Source: Jacaranda mimosifolia
Lineage: Eukaryota; Streptophyta; Magnoliopsida; Lamiales; Bignoniaceae
DNA: 64,000 nt
NCBI GenBank assembly: GCA_018894105.1
Contig: CM032126.1
Coordinates: forward strand, 8,087,001 to 8,151,000
Reading direction: 5' to 3'
Of this stretch, positions 45,301 through 55,900 are shown in pieces (the first letter of the stretch is position 1; the number at the start of each line of letters is the position of its first letter). The position numbers and the translations under genes were made by a program. Below the pieces are notes generated by a model. It had not been told where the DNA came from. It saw nothing but the letters and a program-made list of their open reading frames with translations, and searched no databases.

Positions 45301-48300
45301 AATAACCACCCTTCCAATTTCTTGTCACTGAAAATATGATCAAGTTTTATGGACAATTCAAGTCTATAAGAAAGTCCAACAAGAACTTCAGATATCTTAT
45401 GCTATGAATATGCTAAACAAACTGAAAAGAAATGAGAATTGTGGCTATGAAAGCAGCGATATTCTGTGATCCAAATTATACGGAATTGGTATTCAAGTCT
45501 GTGAAAAATGGTAAGAAAATATTCATACTATGTCGCCAAAGTTCATCATAACTTTTCAAGTTCAATCTGCTCTCACCAAAACCAACCTTCCTGCCTCGCA
45601 TTCTTGGCCTGTTTCTCACACAGACTCAAACTTTCTCCCACTACGAAATAAAGATAGAAGTCTGACCCATTATTCCATGTAAAAGTCTATTAATGTGTTA
45701 ACAGTAAAAGTCAATCAACCTTAACCATAAGCTTTGGAACAGAGATCCCTGATGCCTAAGATTCAAATGAATTTCTTCAGAGAAAAATTTTCATAGAATT
45801 TTATTAGGCTCGAAATCACATAAAATACACTTCTATTTTGTTTGCATGAATAAGAACATATTCCAGCGCAGAAACCACGCATACAACATTTTCTTTAGAA
45901 GTAGACCTTTTGCTCTCACACCCAAGAATGTACCAATATATATTAAAAACAGAAGAGAAAAGAAAAAATTACAGAACAGGGAATTAAGTGAGAGAGTTGA
46001 TGAAGCAGAATGTGCCTGCCTAATTACTGATAATTGACTCGACAAAAACATAAGACAGAAACAAAAAAGCAGCTGAATATGTTCTCACCATTCAAGTCAT
46101 TTATTGCAATTTGAGCATCCTGACAAACAAAACACAAGCGAGCATAAACAACTAGTGAATACCTGTATTAATGGAAGAAAACAATAAAACTACTATGTGC
46201 AGACCTGCTGGCTGCGAAAAGAAACAAAACCAAAGCCCCTCGAACGGCCAGTCTTCTGATCCCACATGACCCTTGCATCTCTGCAATAATATAAAGATCG
46301 ATGTTGCACAGTTCTCAGTACAATTAGTGAAAGACAGGGAACCTCAGCGCCAAGGAACAAATAAAATTGGACTTACGAGCAACTAGGGTACACAGAGAAG
46401 CATGCAAATAAGGTAGCATCAGTAACCTCCGGGCTAAGATCACCAACAAAAATATTGAAGTGAGCTGCACAGCAGGTTTTTGTGAGCACAGGCCAATAAA
46501 ACTTAATCCACTAACTCTTGACAAGAAAAGAGGACCAAGACTAGGTATAAAGAAATTCTAGATACATATACGCACTTGATGTGTCCTCCCTCTGAGCACT
46601 AGCATATGCCCAATTAACTTTTATAGGCTGTCCAAACCTGCAAACACCATGTTAAACAGAAAAAGAAAAAGGAAAAGGAAATGCTTAAATACCAAGAATT
46701 CACTATAATTTCTACTCACAGATGCCTTCCATTCAGAGTCACAATAGCAAGGGCAGCTGATCGACGATCAAAGTAGTCGACAAAACCATAGGACGACTGC
46801 ATCACAAAGGGGAAACATCATTACAAGCAGAAGCAAAATCTAATTAGCAATTCAAAATATTTTATTTACCTAGGCAAAAAGAAAAATAACACTCAAACTG
46901 AAACTAATGGAATGATAAATCATTTGCTTAATGATGTGCCCAGTTAAGGCCCCACGGGCTGCCGGGCATAAAAGTAAAAGCCCAATAAAAGACCAACATA
47001 ATTAACCAAAAAGGGCTATTAAGCCACCTAACTAAGCCCACTTAAGATAAGCTCATAATTCTAATGGTTCAACCTAGCCAAGGACTTACCTAGTATTAAA
47101 ATCAACTTCCACAACCAAAAAAACATCGAAGCACTCATTTTTTAAACTCAAGCACTGTCTCTAAGCAAGAAAGTTCTAGGAGCAAAAACCACTTTTTATC
47201 AATTTACTGAAAGGACCCTGGCCCTAATGCCGTGCAACATCACTTAATAATTAAAGTGTAAACTTTGCAACACAATTGTTCACATTTGTCCATTCTTTGC
47301 CACATAATCTTTTAATATAGAGAGAATGAAAGAAGGTCAATTCTACTCCTTTCTAAAAGCTATAAAATGAAGCCCAATTTCCTCCACATCATATGGTAAT
47401 TTAGTTACAATGAGACCATGCTAGGTGTTCGCGGTGATTACTAAAATCATAGTTAGAGGATACTTCAATTATACGTCCCTTGATCACATAAGTACTCTTC
47501 AACTTCTACCAACTGGGTAAATATTCAGAAAGTAATTCAAATGTGTATACAAAAAAACTAAGAACTGACATGGTGTCACAAAGAGCCTAAGCATAGGAAT
47601 AAAAAAATCCAGGCAACATTAATCCATGAGAAAAAGCAAAGCTTTCCCCAAGCATTGAGGATTAAAAAAACTGAATTACAAATGGTGAAGAAAAGGACTG
47701 ACGCTAAGGATCAAAGCATACCTTATCTTTTCGAATTAGCTTGCAACCTTCAAGAGGACCAGTACTAGAGAAAACCTCTTGAAGAAGAGGTTCCGTAACT
47801 TGTGGGTGGATATTGCCAACATAGCTGCAGTGGATCATAAAAGAGTTTCACATATTATTGAAACCGTATCCACATGAAAATTATATGCGTCCATAGTATA
47901 TCATACATCCCAGACAATCAACTGAAGTACTGAACTAGGAAATCTCATGAACTAAAGGTGCATAAGACAAAGAATAAACCAAAGTTTGAAGGTCAAAGAA
48001 ACAAAAGCCAATTAGGAAAATATGCTGTTTTTCAGGCAAAATGGTCAGTCCATATCTGTACTATACGGAACAGAGCAATCTAGAATTCATTATTGTAGTT
48101 TCTTGAAGCAGTTAGCAGTTGGATGCAGTCTCTCATTTGACATCTCCATGACCACTAATATCAAGTATCACCATCTTCATTCTTTCTACATATATTACCA
48201 AAAACAACGGAACAATCAGGGATCTATATCAAGCGCTATCACAGAAGCTTATTGTGTAGATATCATAAACTTATGAAAGCAATCAAAACATCATCCGGAA

Positions 48301-49430
48301 CAACAACTAAAATCAAGAATCTATTCGGAAAGCAAAGTCAAAAAGAAGTAAATGCACAAAGAAAGGAAAATGTTCATAGGCAACTCACACACTGCGGCAA
48401 GTACTTGAATCGAATCCAGGAGGCAAATTTCCACTTAAGATAGGCTCTATCTGCATATTTAATAGTAATTTTGTAAGAATTCAGATTCAAGTACAAGGTT
48501 CTTCTTCAAGAGAAAGTGAAATACAGTATACAAAGACAGTTCGAGAAGGCCTTATAATAGATTCAAAGCAAAAGACTTTGTTCCTTGTTTATCGTTGCCT
48601 CAAATTCCCCACTGACCCAACCCACGCTAAGGTTGTATAATCCCATCAATGAAAGTTCACAGGTTAACAAAAAAGGGGAAAACAGTAATCAACAGTTGAA
48701 AGTGGCAATACCTAACCTGAAAGAAAACTCAGATCGTTTTTTATAAACAACCACCAACCCCACTGATTCGAGGAGATAGTTGAGCATGTCTCCATGGAGG
48801 CTGGAGGCTGGAGCACATTAACTATTAAAATGACGATCAATAGTCTATCGGCCCATTAAGTGCACTAGCAATGATTAAGTACTATCCCTTCTAATTTAGC
48901 ATTGTTTCTACCGCCACTCACAGCTTACTTTATCGGAAGTGAAAATAAAGTTCCAAATCCCCTGCTGCACTAACAATAAATGCAACAACTAGACTTAACA
49001 CATTTGACATCAAAAGTACCATACTATGATAATTCTATCTCTTGAAGAGAACTTCTCTGCGTAAGTAAATGAGAAAAAACTCAAAATGCATCCCAAGCTG
49101 TGTCAATAAGTTCTCTTTGGAAATATCTTGCGGGAACACAAACGTGAAGCCACTTCACCAAAGACAAAAGTAATGGAAACGAACAACTTTCCTTCATATT
49201 TTAAGCAGAGTAGCATACAAAACTATGACAAAGCAATTTAACAATAATAAGTCCAACTCTTGTCGGAAACTGAAATTGGAAAAGACATTGAAGCACGCAA
49301 CTCATCAAAGTGAAGACAAAGACACATGAATAACCACCTAAACTATCGGGGAAAACAAATAGCAAAATTCTAGGGGCAAAAAGAACATTTTGACAAAGAA
49401 AAGTAATTATTCGTGCAACTTTTTTTTTGT

Positions 49431-49464
<34 letters not shown>

Positions 49465-49879
49465 CGAGATAACTAATAAAGCTCAATTGTTTCTTTTCAT
49501 TGCCTATCATGTCTGGTGGTCATTGAACAAGCTCAGATGAATTGAAACTTTGAATCGTTCCATCAACACATTTTAATCGAACTTTATCAAGAATGAGTTC
49601 TTGTAGTCATAGTTGTGCTGCTCATATTTATCTGTTCCACAAATTAAATATAACAGTAAACTTTACAACGCATAATAACAAAATAGAGTAAAATATCCCC
49701 AAAAAAGTAACACTCAATCAAGAAACAATTATTGTGTAATTTTCACACAGAAAACATAAAAAATTAAGAAAAATGAAAATAACAGGAAAAGGAACCTGAG
49801 GAGGTGCGAGTAGACCGGGATGATAAAGGGATTGCTGCATCAGTGCTTGCTGCTGCTGCTTCAACCTCTGCTGCTGCAT
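42334..49879 (-). CDS. UBP1: UBP1-like oligouridylate-binding protein with three RRMs, 12 coding exons
   Basis: Exons on the minus strand, in order: 49879-49796, 48450-48389, 47824-47722, 46796-46720, 46637-46576, 46464-46377, 46280-46205, 46119-46089, 45228-45109, 44915-44830, 44288-44115, 42582-42334. Phases agree at every junction, introns are GT-AG, and the total is 1212 bases, 403 residues. The N-terminus is Gln-rich ([16 protein letters not shown]). RRM1 (about 48-125) has VYVGNI and [11 protein letters not shown]2 (about 131-208) has IFVGDL and RGFGFVSF, and RRM3 (about 254-325) has VYVGNL and KGFGFIRY. The tail contains [11 protein letters not shown] and ends in QPPIYYQ. UBP1 proteins bind U-rich introns and 3' UTRs, affect splicing and mRNA stability, and join stress granules. 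Length is close to known plant UBP1 (about 400-420). The paralogue (A, B or C) is not assigned. Confidence 0.95.
43488..43502. repeat. run of 15 G in UBP1 last intron
   Basis: An unbroken G run on the plus strand (poly-C in the pre-mRNA), inside the intron between coding exons 11 and 12 and followed by TGTGTGG. Likely a variable homopolymer. Confidence 0.85.
49431..49463. repeat. run of 33 G in UBP1 intron 1
   Basis: The plus strand shows 33 consecutive G, preceded by a T run (TTTTTTTTTG-like). It lies in the 1345-bp first coding intron (49,795-48,451). In the transcript it would be poly-C; the non-template orientation could form stacked G structures on the opposite strand. True length is uncertain since long homopolymers assemble poorly. 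Confidence 0.8.
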
Positions 49880-50240
49880 TTTTCTTCCTTTTTCCCGTAC
49901 AAATAATGTTAAATTTATGGACAGAAATGAAAGCTCGGGCTTTGAGAAACAGGAAAGGAAAAATCAAAAGGTAGGAAAAAAAATAAATTAAAAAAATTGA
50001 AAGATTAAAAAAAGAAAAAGAAAAAGAAAATAAACCCTCGAAAGAGGGAGGGATTGAAGAGCAAAGACGCGAGCAAGAGACGAGAGAGTTGCTGCTGCGT
50101 GAAAGTACGCTCGCTTTTTCGTTTCTCCATACATTAATCGAAGGGCGTGATCGGGTGTGCCTTTCTTTGTTGCTGGGTCCATGCAATCGGGTTTGTGGAC
50201 CGCGACGGTCTGCAACCTTGGGTGCTTTCCTATGATCAAA
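49880..50240 (-). promoter_or_regulatory. 5' leader and promoter-proximal region of UBP1-like gene
   Basis: Minus-strand sequence upstream of the ATG is pyrimidine-rich in places, with CTCTCTCGTCTCTTGCTCG near 50,090-50,060 and CCCTCCCTCTTTCGAGG near 50,060-50,040, as in plant 5' UTRs. Short minus-strand ORFs in this leader (50,239-49,988 and 50,186-49,764) are in other frames and look non-coding, but one or more could act as upstream ORFs. No clear TATA box was identified. Confidence 0.45.
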
Positions 50241-50628
50241 ATTTTATTCTTATTTTTATGTGGAAAAGAATTTTCTTTTTTTTTTTTTTTTCTTTTTTGT
50301 TAATTTTGTGGAAATGAAATTAATGTGGCATATCGAAATTTGTCTTTTTTCTTTTTCTTTTTTCCCGTTTTCTTGCATTAATGGTTTGACAAAATCAATA
50401 ACGAGCAGTTGCGGGTTTGACCTATACTAGAAGTTTTACAAAATTTTAAGACGTTAGGATTTTATAATTTTATAAAAAAAATAAAATTCTAATAAAACTA
50501 TTATTATTTATTACTAATTTTATTATATTTTTTCTGTAATTTCATTTTCTCCAGCAGTAAAAAAAATTATTTGAATTAAACATTTTATAAAATATGAAAG
50601 AAAAAGAACATATATATACTTTTTAATA
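50241..50628. other. AT-rich spacer upstream of UBP1-like gene
   Basis: T-rich and A-rich homopolymer stretches (a T run near 50,277-50,291) and no coding motif. The last nine bases (50,620-50,628, TTTTTAATA) are the candidate target-site copy of the next element. Confidence 0.6.
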
Positions 50629-51424
50629 GGACTAATTGCAATTTGCCCCCCTGTATTTTAAGAAATAGGCATTTTACCTCCTGTAAAAAATGAATGTATA
50701 AAATACTTTTTTTTGTTTTGAAAAATCATGCATACTGTGCCTCTTCCTTCTCATTTGTTGTTCATTTAACATAATTTTAATATGAAAAAAATTAATTTAT
50801 CCTTAATCATTTAATATATTTTCAATTCAATTTAAATAACCTTTTATTATCATTTTTTTTCTTTTCTTTTTATTTCTCATTTCTCTCTTCTTCCATTATT
50901 TCATATATTTCTCATTTTATACATATATAAATTTATTTATAAAATTAAAATCACTTTTATTTTATCTTATCAATTATATTCATCTTTCTTTCTATTAATT
51001 CATTCCAAAGTAAATAAATTTAAATTTCACAAAAATATATAACATATTTTTTTATTTATATAGCATATATATACATGTATATAAATTTATCTATAAAATT
51101 TAAATAACTTTTATTTATATATTTTTTCTTTCTAATTATTCACTTCAAATTAAATATTATATATATTTATTAAAAAATTTATAATATATTTATATACATA
51201 TATATTTTTGTTGATAAGGTATTTATATATATGTATATATGATGTTATTATCATATATATATGATAATATATATAATTATTTAATAAAATCATCTTTATA
51301 TAAATTTATCTATAAAATTTAAATAACTTTTATTTATTTATTTTTCTTTCCTAATTATTTGTTTCAAATTAAATATTATATATTTATGAAAATATATAAT
51401 ATGTTCATATACATATACATGATA

Positions 51425-51640
51425 CAAAATTCTACCCACCCATCCCCCCACCCAAATCTAACAGGCTGCCATGGCAGCATTGTGGCCAAATCCGGCCACT
51501 GGCCACCATGGTGAATGTAGCCATGGTCGACATGTTTTATTTTTGAATTTTTTTTTTTTTTGTTATCATTGCAAGTACCCGCGGCGGATGCCGGCTATCG
51601 ATGGGGGCTGTCGGGGGGATGGGGTAGTGATTTATATATA
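51425..51640. other. GC-rich core of copy B with CCATGG words
   Basis: An abrupt GC-rich island in AT-rich DNA: GGCTGCCATGGCAGC, GGCCACTGGCCACCATGG, GTAGCCATGGTCGAC and CCGCGGCGGATGCCGG. Copy A has a similar island with GGCCATGG words at 16,794-16,975 and 17,608-17,790. The short ORFs here do not match a known protein. It could be a captured fragment or a repeat. Confidence 0.5.
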
Positions 51641-52566
51641 TATACACTTGTATATAATATATATACACACATTATATATATGATAATATATTACATTGTA
51701 AATAATACATTTTATATATATTTTTTTAAAAATAATATGATTTGATCTAGACCATTGATTTTTTAAAAGAAGATCCCACAGTTGTAAATAAGTAGGGCTG
51801 TAAACGGATATTAAACGGATCGAAAGACTGTATCCGTATCCGTATCCATTTAAGTTTTATAATATCCGTATCTGTATCCGACAGATATTTTTTTATAACA
51901 TCCGAATTCGAATCCGTCAGATATTTTCCGAATTCGGATATATCCGTATCCGATTATAATTATTCAAAATATCCGTTTATAAATATCCGAATATCCGAAT
52001 CCGTTAACTTATAATAAAATGCATATTTTATTATAATAAATTTCATAAAAAAAATTCAAATAAATAACATAATAAAATCTAGAAAAAAACAACAAACAAA
52101 TAATAAAATTAGCATATTTCAAAGATCAAATAAGCATACAAATCTCCTCAAGAATTAAAAGAAATAACAATTTTCAATACATAATACAACCCTCCGAAAG
52201 AAATAAAATAAAAATTCATTTCAATACAAGAAAAATCTTCATAGTCCAACAACACGAACATGTCTGAACTTGTCATCTGTTTAACACTACAAAACATAAT
52301 AAACAAAATATTAGTGGTAAAGTTTAAGGGATTATCTATTAAAGGAAAGAAAAAAAATACTCTATAAGAACTTATAATATACTTTACAAATAATCTCAAA
52401 GAATTAAAAAGGTAAAGAGAAAGTACACCAAAAACAACCATTGAAGCATCACAATAATTGGTACCATGTACTCCAAAAGTTCAATCAATTATACCTATAA
52501 AAAAGTATATATTAGTCTACATTTATATGTTGATATATAAATAAAAAAACTAAATAAATGAAGAAA

Positions 52567-52660
52567 ATACTCATTACTTACAATCATTTTCAATTGTTGG
52601 CAACCAATCTTTAACAAAAAGTAAGCACTCCACAGTTTTAGAATTTAGTGAGGCACAAGT
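52567..52660 (-). pseudogene. hAT transposase C-terminal exon remnant
   Basis: The minus strand reads SLNSKTVECLLFVKDWLPTI then END, resembling the hAT dimerisation region (SSLxPKTVEALLCxQDWL). A consensus splice donor GTAAGT follows at 52,581-52,576. The rest of the gene, expected toward 55,000 on the minus strand, is not recognisable. This supports the hAT assignment and its orientation. Confidence 0.6.
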
Positions 52661-52904
52661 AACATTTACCAATATATAATCAAAAAGCATAATCCATATA
52701 ATTATAACTTAAAAATATTGACTACATAATTCATGATTACAATTCATATAATTATAACTTTAACACTAAAATAATTTACCTTTTACAATGCCCCGATAAT
52801 GCAAAATTTCAAACCTGCACAATTAAATAAAACATCACTATAATTTATTAATTATAAAAAAATAAAAATAAAAAGGGGTGGGGGATTAAAAATAAAAATA
52901 AAAA

Positions 52905-53160
52905 AATGGCCCCAACTTCTACTGGAACCAGCAGAAGCTGAAACCAGCAAAAAATTGCCGGCTCCTTGCTTCTGCTGGTTCCAGCAAGGAACCAGCAAAA
53001 AATTGTTGGTTCCAGCTTCTCGCAAAAATTGCTAGTTCCAGCAGAAGCTAGAATTGTCTGCTGGAACTAGTAATTTTTGTTTTCGCTGGAACCAGTGACC
53101 AGCTTCGCTGGTTTCTTCTGCTGGAACCTGTGACCTTCTGTCGCTGGTTCCAGCAGAAGA
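52905..53160. repeat. palindromic GGAACCAGCAGAAG cluster
   Basis: The words CCAGCAGAAGC, GGTTCCAGC, GAACCAGCAA and their complements (GCTTCTGCTGG, TTGCTGGTTCC) recur about a dozen times in both orientations within 250 bp. The stretch would fold into many small hairpins. It has no coding motif. It is followed by a (TA)n tract at about 53,161-53,180. Confidence 0.75.
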
Positions 53161-53274
53161 ATATATATATATATATATATAATAAAAATAAAAAAAATGA
53201 AAGAAAGGAAGAAGAGTGTACCTGGGCTGGGTGGCCTCCGCAACGGGATCTCACCGACGCAACTATAAGATGTC

Positions 53275-54250
53275 AGTGTTTTGTAAATTTTTTAAGAAAA
53301 TAACTTATAAAATTCCTAAAATAAGATGTTAGAAGTTTATAAGCACTTTTTAAGAAAATAAGGAGTTCTTAACTTATTTTTAAAATCTTAACAAGCTCCC
53401 TTAATTTTAATTATATTAATTATAAAGTTGTCATTACTAATACTTTATAAGCTCCAAGATCTTATTATCTAAATACTTTGGGAACTTATTATTTTTTTTA
53501 AAAAATCTAGCATCTTATAAGTTCGAAAAATATCTTATAAAATGCAGGAGATCCACAAACATCTTATAACATATAAGAGCTTATAAAATGTTTTAAATAA
53601 GTTTAGCCAGATACCATCTTATAACATACAGGAACTTATAAGACGTTTTAAATAAGTTTAGTCAAATACCATCTTATAACATACAGGAGCTTATAAGATG
53701 TTTTAAATAAGTTTAGTCAAATACCTTTCTAAAAGGTATTTGGCTAAACTTATAACATACATGAGCTTATAAGATGTTTTAAATAAGTTTAGTCAAATAC
53801 CTTTCTAAAAGGTATTTGGCTAAACTTATTTAAGTATTTGACTAAATTTATTTAAAATATTTTATAAGTTTCTTATAAGATGTTTTAAATAAGTTTAGTC
53901 AAATACCTTTCTAAAAGGTATTTGGCTAAACTTATTTAAGTATTTGACTAAATTTATTTAAAATATTTTATAAGTTTCTACATTTTATAAGATATTTTCA
54001 CAGCTTATAAGTTGTTAGATCATTTTTTAAAAATTGGTTCTTAAAGTGTTTAGATAAAATAAAATTTTGGAGCCTATAAGGTGTTAATAATAACAATTTT
54101 ATAATTAATATGCTTAAAATTAAGGGAGTTTGTTAATATCCTAAAAATAGGTTAGGAATTCTTAACTTCTATTAAAAAAGTTTATAAACTCTTAACATCT
54201 TATTTTAAGAGCTTATAAGTTCATTTTTAAAAATATTTACCAAACACTTT
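53275..54250. mobile_element. foldback element with arms of about 270 bp, nested in the hAT element
   Basis: The left arm (53,275-53,545) and the reverse complement of the right arm (54,250-53,981) match along their length. Examples are AGTGTTTTGTAAAT against AGTGTTTGGTAAATA, AATAAGATGTTA on both, and TTAATTTTAATTATATTAAT against the mirrored TTAATATGCTTAAAATTAA. The centre (53,546-53,980) has repeated blocks of AAGATGTTTTAAATAAG followed by TTTAGTCAAATACC and, inverted, GGTATTTGGCTAAACTTA, at about 53,695, 53,771 and 53,876. Words like CTTATAAG are common in plant miniature and foldback elements. No ORF. Confidence 0.75.
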
Positions 54251-55059
54251 TTGATATCTTATATGCGCTCAAATATCTTATAAGATATTTTAAGAAGCTT
54301 ATAAGTTCATCCAAACACCCTCTTAAATCTTAATATCCCCTTAGCTAGTTAATAATTTTAGTATTTTAGTATTTTATTTTAGAATTAAAAAGTGAATTAT
54401 TCTTAATTTAGTTTTTTTTCTTCTTATAATCATTGATTCACTTTATGATTAATTAATATTAATAAAATGACACCAATATAAATTAATTATAAAATAAAGC
54501 AGCAATAATTTTATATTGATTAATTTTATCATTTATATATTAATTTTCAATTTTTTTAATTTAATATTATCTAATTATCATCATTACCGTCTATTTTTTT
54601 TTTATTAATTCGTGAATTACTAATTTATACAAATATTCATTTATATATAGATTGTGAAATTTTATATTGAAGAAATAAAAATAATTTATTATGTATAATA
54701 ATATATTATATATGATAATTTTTTAAAATATTACTTATATATATTAAAATGCATAAAAATAGAATATATTATATATAATAATTTTTTAAATATTATTTAT
54801 CAGATACGGATAACGGATTCAATTAAATTACTGATAATCGAATATATAAATGGATATATCCAACGGATATGTATTCGGAGCGGATATTAAACGGATCGAA
54901 TAGACATTTACCATATTCGTATCCGTTTATAGTCGGATGTCTACTAATCGGATGCAAATAATATCCGCTTTAAACGAATACGAATAATAGCACTATAAAC
55001 GGATTCGGATGCGAACGGTAAACGAATTTTCGAATATCCATTACAGCCATATAAATAAG

Positions 55060-55516
55060 GACATAATTATCTTTTTACATACGAAAATTTAAGCCCAGAT
55101 GCAGCATAGGCACGTGTCCTATACCCACGCCCTCAGGGGGTTGCATATTTTTTAAAAAATTTGCTTCATTCTGACCTATCCCAACAGATTCTAGAGCAAG
55201 TGACATCCCTCATTCGATTCTTAAACGAATGATAGAGCACTCGCTCTGAAGCAGCAACCTCGATTTACGTGCGAGTTGCTATTCGACCGTCGAGTTCCTT
55301 CGACATGGTTCTCTCAGGCGCTCTACCTTTCCTGCTTGACTTGAAGACTCTATTCTCGGGGTGCCGCATCTGACTCCAACTCTAGTTGAGAGGGGTTTGA
55401 ATCTTTACGGGACATTTGGAAAAAAAGAATATTAGGGTGTTCTTTGTATATTTTTTTTCATTGGGAGGTAATTTGCCCATTTTTCTTAATACAAGGGGAT
55501 TATTTGTAAAAATTCC
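55060..55516. other. right part of copy B, no gene
   Basis: Holds CTCGCTCTGAAGCAGC, GTCGAGTTCCTTCGACATGG and other mixed-composition sequence, then the right terminal repeat (GGGAGGTAATTTGCC, AATACAAGGGGATTA). No coding motif recognised. Confidence 0.5.
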
Positions 55517-55538
55517 ATTTTAGTAGCTTATATATTAA

Positions 55539-55602
55539 GGCAATGTTTGGGAGCGTTATGGGGCAACGTTGTTGTTCTCCCAGAACAAGCCCAAACATGC
55601 CC
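55539..55602. repeat. left terminus of Harbinger element with internal hairpin
   Basis: GGCAATGTTTGGGAGC (55,539-55,554) is mirrored by GCCCAAACATGCCC (55,589-55,602), and GTTGTTCTCCCAGAACAA sits between them as a smaller palindrome. The same strand could fold into a stem-loop at the element's end. Confidence 0.6.
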
Positions 55603-55669
55603 CAAGATTTGCCCTTCATTATTTATACTGTTCATTCCCAAAAAAACCTTAACTAACCCCCATAATCTC

Positions 55670-55900
55670 ACATTTACTTCTTCATTTCACATTCCCCCAT
55701 GCTCAAACAGACATCACTGTTGCTCTCGTATATCTCTCTCCCCTCTTCTCTCTCTCCCATCTGCCTCCTTCACCATTCTCTTTCCCCCATTACCCAATAC
55801 CCCCTATGTATCTCTTCTCCACCACTCCCCCTCTCTGACTCCTCTACCATTCTCTTCCCCCATCACCATGTACGCATCTCGTCTCCACCCCTGTGATGTG
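55670..55900 (+). other. pyrimidine-rich leader of Harbinger element
   Basis: About 230 bases are rich in CT, with CTCTCTCCCCTCTTCTCTCT and many CCCCCATT/CTCCACC words. Pyrimidine-rich leaders are common in plant 5' UTRs, so this may be the transcript start of the element. The 130-codon ORF across it is low-complexity and I do not treat it as a gene. Confidence 0.4.

Larger units (their letters stand above)
51793..55051. mobile_element. hAT transposon with perfect 8-bp target duplication, degraded
   Basis: The ends TAGGGCTGTAA and, as reverse complement, TATGGCTGTAA match in 10 of 11 bases. They are bordered by an exact 8-bp direct repeat TAAATAAG (51,785-51,792 and 55,052-55,059), the size used by hAT transposases. 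Subterminal zones are full of short words in both orientations such as ATATCCGTATCCG, TATCCGAAT and CGGATATTAAACGGATCG, near 51,800-52,010 and 54,795-55,040. The interior holds a transposase C-terminal exon remnant on the minus strand, a palindromic CCAGCAG-rich cluster and a foldback insertion. No complete transposase remains, so it would need help in trans. Confidence 0.88.
50629..55516. mobile_element. non-autonomous DNA transposon with long terminal inverted repeats, copy B
   Basis: The left end GGACTAATTGCAATTTGCCC, continuing with TGTATTTTAAGAAATAGGCA and TTTACCTCC, matches the reverse complement of the right end (GGAATTTTTACAAATAATCC, CTTGTATTAAG, AAATTACCTCCC) over about 65 bp. Flanks TTTTTAATA (50,620-50,628) and ATTTTAGTA (55,517-55,525) agree in 7 of 9 bases, as in a 9-bp Mutator-type target duplication. 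The interior has no transposase. It is interrupted by a hAT element (51,793-55,051), leaving about 1.6 kb of its own. It shares end sequence and a GC-rich CCATGG core with copy A. Confidence 0.6.

Noticed and set aside
49764..50186. 140-codon minus-strand ORF at the start of the UBP1-like gene
   Set aside because: It reads the Gln-rich first exon in another frame ([12 protein letters not shown]) and runs into the intron; the in-frame ATG at 49,879 gives the conserved N-terminus.
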